Notes under the pieces: model-generated
The model's input: only the letters and a program-made list of their open reading frames with translations
What the model was told of the DNA's origin: nothing
Database searches by the model: none
DNA from: Streptococcus iniae
GTDB taxonomy: Bacteria; Bacillota; Bacilli; Lactobacillales; Streptococcaceae
Assembly (NCBI RefSeq): GCF_030732225.1
Contig: NZ_CP132230.1
Span: 1,392,001-1,456,000, forward strand
Direction of reading: 5' to 3'
DNA length: 64,000 bases
Shown: piece after piece, positions 34,141 through 44,175 of the stretch
Layout of the letters: each line of letters begins with the position of its first letter
Numbering within the stretch: position 1 is the stretch's first letter
Translations under genes and position numbers: made by a program

Positions 34141-34473
34141 TCATAAACCATTTTTAACATTTAAAGTAATCCAATGTGCATTTAATTGAACATCATGCCA
34201 AGTTTTTTGTAAATTTGGTATTGCTCGCCCATATCTTTTGAGAATCGGATACCTTAATTGTTCCCCAAATATTAGTTACTGAATAATTTGAACCAAAATA
34301 ATTGGAGACTTAACACAGGAATTAGAATACCCATAGCTATCACTTACACCATCATGCCATTCAGCAATAATTGGATATGAAGCTGAATTTGACTTACTGC
34401 ACTAACAAGATAAGCTGCAGCGGTAAATCCAAAACTTAAAGAGCTAACGGTTTATTACTAATTCTTTTTTCAT
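34141..34473 (-). pseudogene. lactococcin-972-family bacteriocin precursor, frameshifted
   Basis: Starts at ATG 34473 behind AAGGAGAAGTAAT, but reads only nine codons before TAG. In the other frames a lactococcin-972-like protein can be pieced together: a signal-peptide core (SSLSFGFTAAAYLVSA), a mature start AEWHDGVSDSYGYSNS, a middle NYSVTNIWGTIKVSDSQKIW, and an end TWHDVQLNAHWITLNVKNG stopping at 34141. At least three frameshifts separate these blocks. Tyr/Ser/Trp/His richness, size (about 105 codons) and the neighbouring DUF1430 permease support the family. Lactococcin 972 itself inhibits septum formation by binding lipid II. Confidence 0.75.
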
Positions 34474-34523
34474 ATTACTTCTCCTTGAATTAAAGTATTC
34501 AAAGAATTCACCATTATTCAAAC

Positions 34524-34552
34524 ATAATACCATATTATGGCTTCAATTGTAA
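34524..34552 (-). promoter_or_regulatory. promoter of the bacteriocin locus
   Basis: Minus strand TTACAA (34552-34547), 17 bp spacer, TATTAT (34529-34524) with extended TGG. It still looks functional. Confidence 0.65.
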
Positions 34553-34559
34553 GATGCTA

Positions 34560-34980
34560 AATGTCTAGAAGCAGATAAGTACCTTACAGAAATTGTGGGG
34601 CAGGTCGTCGTTCAAAATGTTCTCTAATTTTAGAAACATGTCGTTAATCGTGATACCACTGAAATAAAGCTAAAATAAGACTATACTATCTCTCAAATGA
34701 TTTATCGCATATTATTCTTTAATTTTTAAGGAAAAATAGAATCTTGTTACTCTAAGGTTTATCCCCAAAAAACTCAATCCATTATTCTCAAATACATAGT
34801 TTTATCTTATTACTAATATAATGGAAAAGATTAGATCTATTTCGTCTACTCATTCATAATAACTAACTCCAGTCTAGCATTTTCTAAAACCAGTCTAATA
34901 GTTAAGAATAGACAAGTAAAAGAAGAGACAAAAAATCCTTGCTAAAACATTTTACTTGAATGTGCCGCTATGGCTGAAAA
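34560..34980. other. AT-rich non-coding stretch between the bacteriocin promoter and smc
   Basis: No ORF above 30 codons with a start and ribosome binding site. A short open stretch on the minus strand near 34640-34580 reads like part of a protein (IREHFERRPAPQF) and may be a remnant of something lost. Nothing else recognised. Confidence 0.4.
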
Positions 34981-34984
34981 CAAA

Positions 34985-35014
34985 CCCCCTTGGAAATAAT
35001 GTCATCCAAGGGGG
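34985..35014 (-). terminator. terminator after smc
   Basis: CCCCCTTGG/CCAAGGGGG perfect 9-bp stem (35014-35006 with 34993-34985), followed by TTTG on the minus strand. Confidence 0.8.
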
Positions 35015-35078
35015 AGGTATTCTATTGTAGCATTTTGCTTACTACTAATGTTATTTGGCTTTCTCTTCTTTCTGTTTC

Positions 35079-38000
35079 CTAAGCTAAAAACGTTAAGTCT
35101 TTTGAATCTTTCAATTTTACTGAGACAATTTTGGAGACCCCTGATTCTTGCATGGTTACCCCATAAATACTATCAGCAGCAGCCATGGTTCCCTTACGGT
35201 GTGTCACGACAATAAATTGACTATTCTTATCAAAACGGTTTAAATAATCTCCAAAACGTTTAACATTAGCCTCATCTAAAGCTGCTTCAACCTCATCCAA
35301 AATGACAAATGGAATGGTCTTAACACGGATGATTGCAAAAAGTAAGGCAAGTGCTGACAAGGCTTTCTCCCCACCTGACATTAGGTTTAAGGACTGAATC
35401 TTTTTACCTGGAGGTTGAACTGAAATCTCAATACCTGCCGTTAACAAGTCACCATCTGTTAACACCAGATCCGCTGAACCGCCACCAAACATTTGTGTAA
35501 AGGTTTCCTTAAAACTGTCACGAATTGCTTCAAAAGTCACTTTAAAGCGCGCCTTCACTTCACTATCCATACTACCAATGGTCTCAAGTAACATGTTTTT
35601 AGCTTTGTTTAAATCGGCTTTTTGGCCATTTAAAAACTCAAGGCGCTCCGCAACTTCCTCATATTGAGCAATGGCATCACTATTGATAGGACCCAAAGCC
35701 TTGATTTTTTTCTCAAGCTGACGCAAATGCTGACGTGCTGTTTCTAACTCCTCCAAAACACTTGTAAAAACAAGAGCCTCATCAAAAGTCATTTGGAAAT
35801 CTTCAGCCAATACTCGAGCAAAACTCCTTAGTTTATCAGTGACTTGTTCCAGCGCGGCTTCTAATTTCGTTTGCTTACGAATATAACTTTCATTTTTTTC
35901 AAGTTCTTTGCCGAGTTTCTCTTCGATTTCCTCAAGCTGCGCTTGATAATCCTCATTTTCAAAACGTAACTGAACTAGCCGTTGTTCCACTAACTGTTTA
36001 CGATTGGCCACTTGAATAACTTGATTCTTCAGGTCTGGTAATTGGTGACGCTCTTCTTCTGAAATCTTGCTGTTCAGCAAACTCTCTAACGACTCAATAG
36101 CAGACTCTGTCTCAACAATAGCTTGCTTTAAGCGAGTTATATCTGAAGACTCAAAGCGTTTTTCATTGAGAAGGTCTCGTTCTTGCAAACGAGCTTGAGA
36201 GAGAGTCTCAGATAAGCTAGCTTTTTTATCATTAATGCTATCTTTGTTCTCTTTGATTTGTTCAATCTCAAGTGTCAAAGCTTCTTTTTTCACTCCAAGT
36301 TTAGCTAATAAAGCTTCAAGCTCAATCTTTTCTTGATCAAAATGATTGGAATGTTCTTCACTTTGATCTTCTGTTAAAGCTCGGTATATTGCTTTAGTAT
36401 CTAATAAACTTTCTTGAAGTTGTTGGAAATGAAATTCAGCCTTTTGCTCTTGCATACGAGCCGTTTCTCCCGAAACTTTCAAGACTTCTAATTGCTCTGT
36501 TTGAGCCATCAACTGGTCTTTAAGCTTCGCAACAGCTTTTTCACTGACTTTCAATTGTTCAGAAATCGTTTCAATGTCCTTTTGGATTTGCTCTAATTCA
36601 GGCTTAATAAAGGTACTATTGTTTTGACGATTTGCACCACCAGCAAATGAACCACCCGGTCTTAGCTCCGTTCCATCCAAGGTTACAATTCTCACTTTAT
36701 ACTGCAAACGTTTAGCTGCGCTATTAGCATGATCAATCGTATCAAAAATAAGTGTTGTTCCAAGTAGATTTTTGAAAATATGAGTAAGATGCTTTTGATA
36801 GCGAACAAGTGACTCTGCCGTTCCCAAATAGCCTTGACAAGATTGCAAGACCCTTAGGTGTTGATCTGATAAGTGACGCTCTTTAATGGTCGTTAATGGT
36901 AAAAAGGTTGCTCGACCTTGACGGTTTTTTTTCAAGAAAGCAATTGCAGCTTTTGCAGCTGCTTCATCAGCAACAATAATATTTTGGCTACTCGCTCCTA
37001 AGGCAATTTCTAAGGCAACTTGATAATCTTTATCAAAACTTAAGTGCTCACTAACAGCTCCTAAAATACCTTCTAATTGACCAGCATGCTGTAAAACAGA
37101 ACGAACCCCCGCGTAGAACTGACTATGATTTTTTTGAATGGCTTCTAAACTTGCTTTGCGGGCTTCTTTTGCTTTTTTCTGATCAAGAATATCAAATAAG
37201 CGAGATTGTTCTTGCTGATAAGTTTGCTCCTGAACTTTGATAGAACTTGCTAAAGTCTGATAGTCTGTTAGCAATTGTGCAACTGTTTCTTGTTTTTCTT
37301 GATAGTCAGCCTTTATGTCATCAAATTCTGTTGATAGACGATCTAGCTTTTCTTTAAGATCACGTTCTTCTTGAGCTTGAAGTTCCTTGGTTTGACTTGC
37401 TTTTTCCATGTCAGAATGCAAAACAGTTAAGCGATTTGACAGTCTTGCTTCTTCTTGCATTAAAGCAACAAAATCTTCTCGTAAACTTTCAATCAACTGA
37501 TCCGGATCACTTGAAAAACGCTCTAATTCTTGACTCGTTTCTGATACTTTATTTTGCACATCCACTAAAGTTTCGTCCAACTGAGCCACTTTCTCTAACT
37601 TTTCTTCATGGTCATGTTGGTATGTGCTTAACTGACTTGTTAATTGATGAAGTCGGTCATTAGCTTCTGCTTTTTTCTCTTTTTTCTGATTGCTTTCTAA
37701 GGTGATAAGATCAATTTGACGCTCTAAATCTGATAGGAGTTTTGTTAATTCCAGCAAATCAGCTTGTTTAGCCTCTGTTTCAGCCAATAATTGTTGACGT
37801 TTTGATTTTAAAACTTGATTGTCGTGTTCTAATTGGTTTCTGTTATGATGGTATTCAGAAAGCTCCGTTTGCAAGCCCTCAAGTTCTACTTCTTTTTGAG
37901 CCTGAAGAGCTTTATTGCTTTTAATATCTGATACCAAAATATCCAACTGCAATTGCTTACGTTCTTCTTCTAAAACTTGGAATTCTTTAGCAACCTTAGC

Positions 38001-38624
38001 TTGTTTTTCCAAAGGGGCTAATTGATTTTCCAACTCATAAACAATATCATCTAGTCGGTCTAAATTATCTTGTGTTTGATTTAATTTGCTCTGTGTTTCT
38101 TTTTTACGATTTTTGTATTTTAAAACACCAGCTGCTTCTTCAAAAATGGCACGTCTTTCTTCTGGTTTGCTGTTGAAAATCTCCTCAACTCGCCCTTGAG
38201 AAATGATTGAAAAGGAATCACGGCCAAGCCCGGTATCCATAAACAAATCATGAATATCACGAAGCCTCACTTTTTTTCCGTCAATCATGTAGTCACTGTC
38301 ACCATTACGATAGATGTGTCGTTCCACGCGAATTTCTTTAGCCGCATCTTTTATAAAAGCATCACTATTATCTAGGACAACAACAACCTCAGCATAATTA
38401 AGGGGATTACGATTTTCTGTACCAGCAAAAATAATATCTGGCATCTTGCCACCACGCAGACTCTTGGCACTTGATTCTCCTAAAGCCCAACGTAAACTCT
38501 CTGTGATGTTACTTTTACCTGAACCATTTGGTCCTACAACTGCAGTGACGCCTTTATCAAATTCAATCTTTGTCTTATCAGCAAAGGATTTGAAACCTTG
38601 CATTTCAATTTTCTTTAAAAACAT
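35079..38624 (-). CDS. smc: chromosome segregation ATPase SMC
   Basis: 1181 aa. Walker A VVGPNGSGKSNITESLRWALGE at the N-terminus, two long coiled coils (about 165-500 and 675-1020) around the hinge (about 510-670, GAVSEHLSFDKDYQVALEIALG..GGSFAGGANRQ), the C motif LMSGGEKALSALALLFAI and Walker B PFVILDEVEAALDEAN. With ScpA/ScpB it condenses and separates chromosomes. Directly abuts rnc (0 bp), the standard rnc-smc pair. Full length. Confidence 0.98.
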   Translation of the reverse strand: MFLKKIEMQGFKSFADKTKIEFDKGVTAVVGPNGSGKSNITESLRWALGESSAKSLRGGKMPDIIFAGTENRNPLNYAEVVVVLDNSDAFIKDAAKEIRVERHIYRNGDSDYMIDGKKVRLRDIHDLFMDTGLGRDSFSIISQGRVEEIFNSKPEERRAIFEEAAGVLKYKNRKKETQSKLNQTQDNLDRLDDIVYELENQLAPLEKQAKVAKEFQVLEEERKQLQLDILVSDIKSNKALQAQKEVELEGLQTELSEYHHNRNQLEHDNQVLKSKRQQLLAETEAKQADLLELTKLLSDLERQIDLITLESNQKKEKKAEANDRLHQLTSQLSTYQHDHEEKLEKVAQLDETLVDVQNKVSETSQELERFSSDPDQLIESLREDFVALMQEEARLSNRLTVLHSDMEKASQTKELQAQEERDLKEKLDRLSTEFDDIKADYQEKQETVAQLLTDYQTLASSIKVQEQTYQQEQSRLFDILDQKKAKEARKASLEAIQKNHSQFYAGVRSVLQHAGQLEGILGAVSEHLSFDKDYQVALEIALGASSQNIIVADEAAAKAAIAFLKKNRQGRATFLPLTTIKERHLSDQHLRVLQSCQGYLGTAESLVRYQKHLTHIFKNLLGTTLIFDTIDHANSAAKRLQYKVRIVTLDGTELRPGGSFAGGANRQNNSTFIKPELEQIQKDIETISEQLKVSEKAVAKLKDQLMAQTEQLEVLKVSGETARMQEQKAEFHFQQLQESLLDTKAIYRALTEDQSEEHSNHFDQEKIELEALLAKLGVKKEALTLEIEQIKENKDSINDKKASLSETLSQARLQERDLLNEKRFESSDITRLKQAIVETESAIESLESLLNSKISEEERHQLPDLKNQVIQVANRKQLVEQRLVQLRFENEDYQAQLEEIEEKLGKELEKNESYIRKQTKLEAALEQVTDKLRSFARVLAEDFQMTFDEALVFTSVLEELETARQHLRQLEKKIKALGPINSDAIAQYEEVAERLEFLNGQKADLNKAKNMLLETIGSMDSEVKARFKVTFEAIRDSFKETFTQMFGGGSADLVLTDGDLLTAGIEISVQPPGKKIQSLNLMSGGEKALSALALLFAIIRVKTIPFVILDEVEAALDEANVKRFGDYLNRFDKNSQFIVVTHRKGTMAAADSIYGVTMQESGVSKIVSVKLKDSKDLTFLA

Positions 38625-39317
38625 TTAGTCCTCACTCAATTGGCTCAAGGCATTTTTAGCCGCATCTTGTTCTGCTAATTTTTTGGATTTACCAAGCCCT
38701 TGACTAATAAATTCATTATTGGCATAGACAGCAACTTCGAATTCCTTAGCATGTGCTGGGCCAGATTCCTTAACCACTTGGTAATCAATTAGAATATCTC
38801 CTTGGGCCTGTAGGATTTCTTGCAAGCTTGTCTTGTAGTCTTTAACACGTTCAAATTTTCCTTGTTCAACCTGTGGAATCATTACCTGATTAAGAAAACG
38901 ACGCACCTCATCTACACCCTTATCCAAGAGCAAAGCACCTAGAAAGGCTTCAAAAAGATCACCTAAGATGGTATCACGATTACGACCACCAGATTTTTCT
39001 TCTCCTTTACCAAGTTTAATATAAGTATCAAAGGAACAAAAGCGTGAAAAACCTGCTAGACTCTCTTCACGAACAATCATAGAGCGTAATTTAGAAAGAT
39101 CACCTTCAGCTTTTTTAGGGTATTTAGCAAAAAGATATTCTGAGATAATGAGCTGAAGAACAGCGTCTCCTAAAAATTCCAAACGTTCATTATGTGAAAT
39201 GTTTAGGAGGCGATGCTCGTTGGCATAAGAGGTATGTGTAAAGGCTGTTTCCAGCAGACTTTTATTTGAAAAACGGATTTGAAATGAGGCTTCTAAGAGG
39301 GCTTCTAACTTTTTCAT
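38625..39317 (-). CDS. rnc: ribonuclease III
   Basis: 230 aa. RNase III signature [15 protein letters not shown] with catalytic acids, [20 protein letters not shown], and a C-terminal double-stranded RNA-binding domain ([38 protein letters not shown]). Cleaves double-stranded RNA in rRNA maturation and RNA-mediated control. Has its own promoter (extended -10 TGGTATACT, 39364-39356) after the vic terminator. Confidence 0.97.
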   Translation of the reverse strand: MKKLEALLEASFQIRFSNKSLLETAFTHTSYANEHRLLNISHNERLEFLGDAVLQLIISEYLFAKYPKKAEGDLSKLRSMIVREESLAGFSRFCSFDTYIKLGKGEEKSGGRNRDTILGDLFEAFLGALLLDKGVDEVRRFLNQVMIPQVEQGKFERVKDYKTSLQEILQAQGDILIDYQVVKESGPAHAKEFEVAVYANNEFISQGLGKSKKLAEQDAAKNALSQLSED

Positions 39318-39355
39318 AATTTCTCCTTTTTTGGTAGTCAGTAACAGACTATTCT

Positions 39356-39364
39356 AGTATACCA
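39356..39364 (-). promoter_or_regulatory. rnc-smc promoter (extended -10)
   Basis: TGGTATACT on the minus strand; no good -35. GGAGAAATT precedes the rnc ATG. Confidence 0.5.
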
Positions 39365-39365
39365 A

Positions 39366-39400
39366 AAAACCAGCTATAAGGCTTGCTTTAGCTGATTTTT
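39366..39400 (-). terminator. terminator after vicX
   Basis: Minus strand CAGCTAAAGCAAGCCTTATAGCTGG followed by TTTTTT. Confidence 0.65.
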
Positions 39401-39419
39401 TAGAAAGTAATTCCATTTT

Positions 39420-40229
39420 TTAGATATCCGATAAAGGACAGGCAGTATCAGGTGAGGTATCAAAAACAGTAAATTGTGACCCTAAAGGCAAATCTGCCAT
39501 TGCTAACTGATTTTCCATGGTCATGTGCGCTAATTCTTTGATATTATTTTCTTTACTTAAATGCCCCAAAAAGATTTTTTTGGTCTTATTTCCCATACTG
39601 CGTATCATAGCTGCCGCACCGTCTTCATTTGACAAATGACCTTGATCCGATAAGATTCGCTGTTTGAGACTCCAAGGGTAAGAACCTGACCTTAGAATTT
39701 CGATATCATGATTGGATTCAATCAAGTAAGCATCAGCGTTCTCGATGACACCAGAAAGCCTATCACTAACATAACCTGTATCTGTTAACATGACAAAGGA
39801 TTTCCCATCTTTCATAAAACGGTAAAATTGAGGATCAGCAGCGTCGTGGCTAACACCGAAACTCTCGACATCTAAATCCCCGAAAGTCATCATCTTATCT
39901 CTTTCAAAGACGTGTTTTTGTGCCACATCAATCTTTCCAAGCATCTGACGGTGATCAATCATTTGCCATGTTTTTGAATTGGCGTAAATATCAAGGTTAT
40001 ATTTGCGAGCTAGAACACCAACTCCCTTGATATGATCTGAATGCTCATGTGTAATTAATATGGCGTCTAAATCTTCAGGAGAGCGGTCTATCTCAGCTAG
40101 CAAGCTGGTTACTTTTTTTCCTGTTAAGCCTGCATCAACCAATAATTTCTTCTTAGGTGTTTCAATATAGAAGCTATTACCTGTCGATCCAGATGCTAAA
40201 ATACTGTATTTAAATCCTACTTCTTCCAT
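39420..40229 (-). CDS. vicX: VicX/YycJ MBL-fold hydrolase
   Basis: 269 aa metallo-beta-lactamase fold. Metal-binding motif THEHSDHIKG (about residues 59-68), SGSTGNSFYIE at the start, LTDTGYVSD and FLGHLSKENN. Third gene of vicRKX; related YycJ/WalJ has been linked to double-strand DNA end processing or cell-wall homeostasis. Starts 3 bp after vicK. Confidence 0.95.
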   Translation of the reverse strand: MEEVGFKYSILASGSTGNSFYIETPKKKLLVDAGLTGKKVTSLLAEIDRSPEDLDAILITHEHSDHIKGVGVLARKYNLDIYANSKTWQMIDHRQMLGKIDVAQKHVFERDKMMTFGDLDVESFGVSHDAADPQFYRFMKDGKSFVMLTDTGYVSDRLSGVIENADAYLIESNHDIEILRSGSYPWSLKQRILSDQGHLSNEDGAAAMIRSMGNKTKKIFLGHLSKENNIKELAHMTMENQLAMADLPLGSQFTVFDTSPDTACPLSDI

Positions 40230-40232
40230 AAA

Positions 40233-41591
40233 TTAGTCTATATCATCCTCCCAATCATCTTCTCCATCTGTCATCACATCTTTTTCATATGGCAAGACAA
40301 TGGTAAATGTAGAGCCCTTGCCATAGTCACTTTTTGCCCAAATAAAGCCATTGTGTTGCTTAATAATTTCTTTTGCAATAGCCAAGCCTAAGCCAGTACC
40401 ACCTTGGGCGCGACTTCTAGCCTTATCAACACGGTAAAAAAGATCAAAAATCAATGGCAAGTCTTTTTTAGGTATGCCCAATCCTTCATCAGAAATAGAG
40501 ATAATCAATTGCGTGTCAGTAGTTTTCATCTTAACACCAATCTTTCCACCATCTGGGGAATACTTAATGGCATTGTTAAGAATATTTTCAATGACTTGTG
40601 TCATTTTATCATTATCAATCTCAACCCATACAGATGTAATGGGATAATCTCGAATAATTTCATAGCTTTTCCCTGCAACTGTATTTTGCGTTTTAACCAA
40701 GTCAAAACGGTTTAAAATAGAGGTCATAAAGGCTGTAAAGTTAGTCATTTCAACAGCTAAGGTCGTTACATTATTGTCAATTCTTGATAAATTCAAAAGA
40801 TCAGAAATCATCCGCATCATACGATTTGTCTCATCTAAAGAAACCTTGATAAAATTGGGGGCAATTTCTTCTTTTAAGGCACCTTCATCCAAAGCCTCTA
40901 AATATGACTTAACAGATGTTAATGGCGTTCTTAATTCATGACTAACATTAGAAACAAAGAGACGACGTTCTCGTTCTTCTTTTTCTTGCTCGGTCATGTC
41001 ATGTAAAACGACAACTAATCCTGAAATAAAACCACTTTCACGGCGATTTAAGGCAAAACGCAATCTTAAGGTTATAAATTCTCCCATTTCATCACGTCGG
41101 TTTAAGGTCACAACAGGTGTTTTAGACACTAATTCCCGATAGGTGTAAGGAGTGTCATTATCAAGTAAATCTGTAATGTTTTTTTGCAGAGCTTCTTCAC
41201 GGCTTAAATTCAATTGTTTTTGTGCTGTTTCATTAATCATCAAAATTTGACCTGATCGGTCAGTTGCCAAGACACCATCGCTCATATAGGCAAGAATACT
41301 GGCCAAACGATTTTTTTCCTGGGCTAAATTTTCATGGCTTAAGCGAAAAACATCTGATAAGTCGTTTAACTGTTCAGACAGCTCCATTAATTCAATATCT
41401 GCCTTTTGATTAATGTCATCAGTATAACGACCATTAATCAAGTCCCGTATTTTATGGCTCATTTGTCTAATAATCTTAGCGTTTCGATAATCACGAAGAG
41501 CCAAGTGGACAAAATAAACAGCAACAAAAATAAGAAGAGACAGAATTGCTAATTCAAATAAGGATAAGTTACCAATAATATCTTTAGTCAT
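40233..41591 (-). CDS. vicK: WalK/VicK sensor histidine kinase
   Basis: 452 aa. One N-terminal membrane helix (about 10-30), as in streptococcal VicK (other Firmicutes have two), HAMP-like region (35-85), PAS domain (95-200), His218 in [14 protein letters not shown], and ATPase motifs [29 protein letters not shown]. Works with VicR on peptidoglycan hydrolase and surface genes. Overlaps vicR by 8 bp. Confidence 0.96.
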   Translation of the reverse strand: MTKDIIGNLSLFELAILSLLIFVAVYFVHLALRDYRNAKIIRQMSHKIRDLINGRYTDDINQKADIELMELSEQLNDLSDVFRLSHENLAQEKNRLASILAYMSDGVLATDRSGQILMINETAQKQLNLSREEALQKNITDLLDNDTPYTYRELVSKTPVVTLNRRDEMGEFITLRLRFALNRRESGFISGLVVVLHDMTEQEKEERERRLFVSNVSHELRTPLTSVKSYLEALDEGALKEEIAPNFIKVSLDETNRMMRMISDLLNLSRIDNNVTTLAVEMTNFTAFMTSILNRFDLVKTQNTVAGKSYEIIRDYPITSVWVEIDNDKMTQVIENILNNAIKYSPDGGKIGVKMKTTDTQLIISISDEGLGIPKKDLPLIFDLFYRVDKARSRAQGGTGLGLAIAKEIIKQHNGFIWAKSDYGKGSTFTIVLPYEKDVMTDGEDDWEDDID

Positions 41592-42294
41592 GTGATTTCA
41601 TGTAGTATCCAACTCCTCGTCTTGTCAAAATATATTCAGGACGGCTAGGAGTATCTTCGATTTTTTCTCGCAAACGACGTACCGTTACGTCAACTGTTCT
41701 AACATCACCAAAATAATCATAGCCCCAAACAGTTTCAAGCAAATGTTCACGAGTCATTACTTGCCCAATATGGTTGGCTAAGTGATGCAATAATTCAAAT
41801 TCACGGTGGGTTAACTCAACCTCTTGACCATGCTTTTTAGCTAAAAAGGCATCTGGCAAGATTTGAAGGTTGCCAATCGTTAACTCTTGATTACCAGCTG
41901 AGGCATTTTCTTCAGCAACTGCTGTTTCGATGGTTTCTGTACGGCGCAAATGCGCCTTAACACGAGCTAATAGCTCACGATTAGAAAATGGTTTTGTCAC
42001 ATAGTCATCTGCACCAATTTCAAGACCGATGACCTTATCAAACTCACTATCTTTTGCTGATAACATAACAATTGGAATGTGGCTTGTTTTACGAATTTCT
42101 TTAGCAACTTCTAAACCATCCATTTCAGGTAACATCAAATCTAAAATAACCAAGTCTGGTTTTTCTTCTTCAAACAAGGTAACTGCTTCACGTCCATCAA
42201 AAGCTGTCACCGTTTCATATCCTTCTTTTGTTAAATTAAATTTGATGATATCTGAAATCGGTTTTTCATCATCAACTATAAGAATTTTCTTCAT
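41584..42294 (-). CDS. vicR: WalR/VicR response regulator
   Basis: 236 aa from ATG 42294 (GGGAGAATTAATT upstream; an in-frame start at 42309 is weaker). Receiver with Asp52 ([13 protein letters not shown]), LSAKD and TKPFSN; OmpR-type winged helix ([53 protein letters not shown]). Usually essential in streptococci. Confidence 0.97.
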   Translation of the reverse strand: MKKILIVDDEKPISDIIKFNLTKEGYETVTAFDGREAVTLFEEEKPDLVILDLMLPEMDGLEVAKEIRKTSHIPIVMLSAKDSEFDKVIGLEIGADDYVTKPFSNRELLARVKAHLRRTETIETAVAEENASAGNQELTIGNLQILPDAFLAKKHGQEVELTHREFELLHHLANHIGQVMTREHLLETVWGYDYFGDVRTVDVTVRRLREKIEDTPSRPEYILTRRGVGYYMKSHD

Positions 42295-42381
42295 AATTAA
42301 TTCTCCCATATGCTTTTTTTATTTGCACTATTGCTTCAAAAGCTATCAATCATAGTGCCTTAACATATTTGTGTCCTTACA

Positions 42382-42411
42382 ATTATACCAAATTATCTGA
42401 GCAAATGACAA
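42382..42411 (-). promoter_or_regulatory. vicRKX promoter
   Basis: TTGTCA (42411-42406), 18 bp spacer, TATAAT (42387-42382) with extended TGG, minus strand. Confidence 0.75.
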
Positions 42412-42466
42412 TTCTAGCTATAGAAAGGCTAAAAAATAACATCTTACTCTAAAGATTCTGAATTTA

Positions 42467-42495
42467 TTGACAACAAAGTGACCATATGATAATAT
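42467..42495 (+). promoter_or_regulatory. promoter of the amino-acid ABC importer operon
   Basis: TTGACA (42467-42472), 17 bp spacer, TAATAT (42490-42495) with extended TGA. Confidence 0.75.
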
Positions 42496-42502
42496 ACAAA
42501 TA

Positions 42503-42521
42503 GTTTCCTACGTAAGGAAAC
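42503..42521 (+). promoter_or_regulatory. hairpin/palindrome at the expected transcript start
   Basis: GTTTCCT-ACGTA-AGGAAAC, 7-bp perfect arms, about eight bases after the -10. It could be an operator or a 5' mRNA stabilising stem. Confidence 0.5.
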
Positions 42522-42548
42522 CTCACATAAAAATAAAAGGAGAATACT

Positions 42549-43346
42549 ATGGCCTTAATCGAATTTAAAAATGTCGAAAAATACTACGGGGATTACCACG
42601 CTCTCAAAAATATCAACTTAGAGATCGATAAAGGTCAAGTTGTGGTACTCTTAGGCCCGTCAGGCTCTGGAAAATCAACTCTAATCCGAACAATTAATGC
42701 CCTTGAGAAAATTGAAACAGGAAGCCTTCTCGTTAATGGTAAAGAAATTGTTAACAAATCAGCCAAAGACCTGGTATCCCTACGTAAAGAAGTTGGCATG
42801 GTTTTCCAGCACTTCAATCTTTACCCACATAAAACAGTCTTAGAAAACGTCACATTAGCACCTATAAAAGTTCTTGGCTTATCCAAAGCTGAGGCAGAAA
42901 AGATTGCTGAGAAATATTTAACCTTTGTTAACATGTGGGATCGAAAAGATTCCTTCCCATCCATGTTATCTGGTGGTCAAAAACAAAGGATTGCCATCGC
43001 CCGTGGTTTGGCCATGAATCCAGAGATTTTACTCTTTGATGAACCAACTTCTGCACTTGATCCTGAGACAATTGGTGATGTTTTAGCTGTTATGCAAAAC
43101 TTAGCTGCAGATGGCATGAACATGATTGTTGTTACACACGAAATGGGATTTGCCCGTGAAGTTGCTGACCGCATCATCTTCATGGCTGATGGAGAAATTT
43201 TAGAAGACACAACAGATGTTGAAGGTTTCTTTGATCATCCTAAAGACCCAAGAGCCCAACAATTCCTAAGCAAGATTATTAACCATACCAGCGAGAAAGT
43301 CCAAGCCAAGAAAAAAATCAGAGTTAAAAAGGAGGTCAGTGAATGA
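42549..43346 (+). CDS. polar amino-acid ABC transporter ATPase
   Basis: 265 aa. Walker [11 protein letters not shown]-loop [12 protein letters not shown], signature LSGGQKQR, Walker [16 protein letters not shown]-loop VTHEMGFA, all typical of GlnQ/GltL-type ATPases. It has an extra basic C-terminal tail ([13 protein letters not shown]). First gene of a four-gene importer; overlaps the binding-protein gene by 4 bp. Substrate probably glutamine, glutamate or aspartate; not provable here. Confidence 0.92.
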   Translation: MALIEFKNVEKYYGDYHALKNINLEIDKGQVVVLLGPSGSGKSTLIRTINALEKIETGSLLVNGKEIVNKSAKDLVSLRKEVGMVFQHFNLYPHKTVLENVTLAPIKVLGLSKAEAEKIAEKYLTFVNMWDRKDSFPSMLSGGQKQRIAIARGLAMNPEILLFDEPTSALDPETIGDVLAVMQNLAADGMNMIVVTHEMGFAREVADRIIFMADGEILEDTTDVEGFFDHPKDPRAQQFLSKIINHTSEKVQAKKKIRVKKEVSE

Positions 43347-44161
43347 AAAAATTCAAAACAATTCTAATACTCTGCTTACTAACTCTTTGTAGCTCTTATC
43401 ATTTTTCATCTGTCAAAGCAGATGAAAACATGCTCTTATCTAGTGAAGCACTGCAAAAAATTAAAAAATCTGGCAGCTTGAAAATTGGTGTTAAACAGGA
43501 CGTGCCAAATTTTGGATATTATAGTGCTGACAGTGGACAATATGAAGGCATGGAAGTTGATATTGCAAAGAAAATTGCAAAGTCCTTAAAGGTTAAGCCT
43601 GAATTTACAGCTGTTACTGCACAAACCCGAGAAGCCTTACTTGATAATGGTCAACTTGATATTATCATTGCAACTTACACTATCACACCCGAGCGTCAAG
43701 CTAACTACTCATTTTCAAAACCTTACTATTTAGATGAGGTTGGCTTTTTGGTCAATAAATCTGGACAAGCCAAAACCATTAAAGATCTCAATAACAAAAC
43801 AATAGGTGTTGCCCAAGGCTCCACAACAAAAGCTGCAATTGAAGAATATGGCAAAGCTAACCATTTAACCTTTACCTTTGTCCAACTGGGTTCTTACCCA
43901 GAACTTGCTATTTCTCTTTATTCTAAACGGATACAAGCTTTTTCCGTTGATAAATCAATCTTGTCGGGTTACAAAAGCAAGCAAACCAAAATCCTTTCAC
44001 AAGGTTTTAATAAACAATCATATGGTATTGCAAGCACTAAAGCTAACAAGGATGTCACACGTTACATCAACGAACTCATCAGCAAGTGGGAAAAAGATGG
44101 AACACTTCAAAAAATCTACAAAACCTATGATTTAAAACCAGCAAAAGCTGATAACAAGTAA
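43343..44161 (+). CDS. amino-acid ABC transporter substrate-binding protein
   Basis: 272 aa. Signal peptide (residues 1-26, [26 protein letters not shown]); LLTLC is a poor lipobox, so cleavage after VKA is equally possible. Family-3 binding-protein motifs: [55 protein letters not shown]. These fit a glutamine/glutamate/aspartate binder. Confidence 0.9.
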   Translation: MKKFKTILILCLLTLCSSYHFSSVKADENMLLSSEALQKIKKSGSLKIGVKQDVPNFGYYSADSGQYEGMEVDIAKKIAKSLKVKPEFTAVTAQTREALLDNGQLDIIIATYTITPERQANYSFSKPYYLDEVGFLVNKSGQAKTIKDLNNKTIGVAQGSTTKAAIEEYGKANHLTFTFVQLGSYPELAISLYSKRIQAFSVDKSILSGYKSKQTKILSQGFNKQSYGIASTKANKDVTRYINELISKWEKDGTLQKIYKTYDLKPAKADNK

Positions 44162-44175
44162 GAAAGGCGTTTTAT

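Noticed and set aside
34560..34700. Possible protein remnant reading IREHFERRPAPQF
   Set aside because: Too short and without support on either side to name; kept only as a note.
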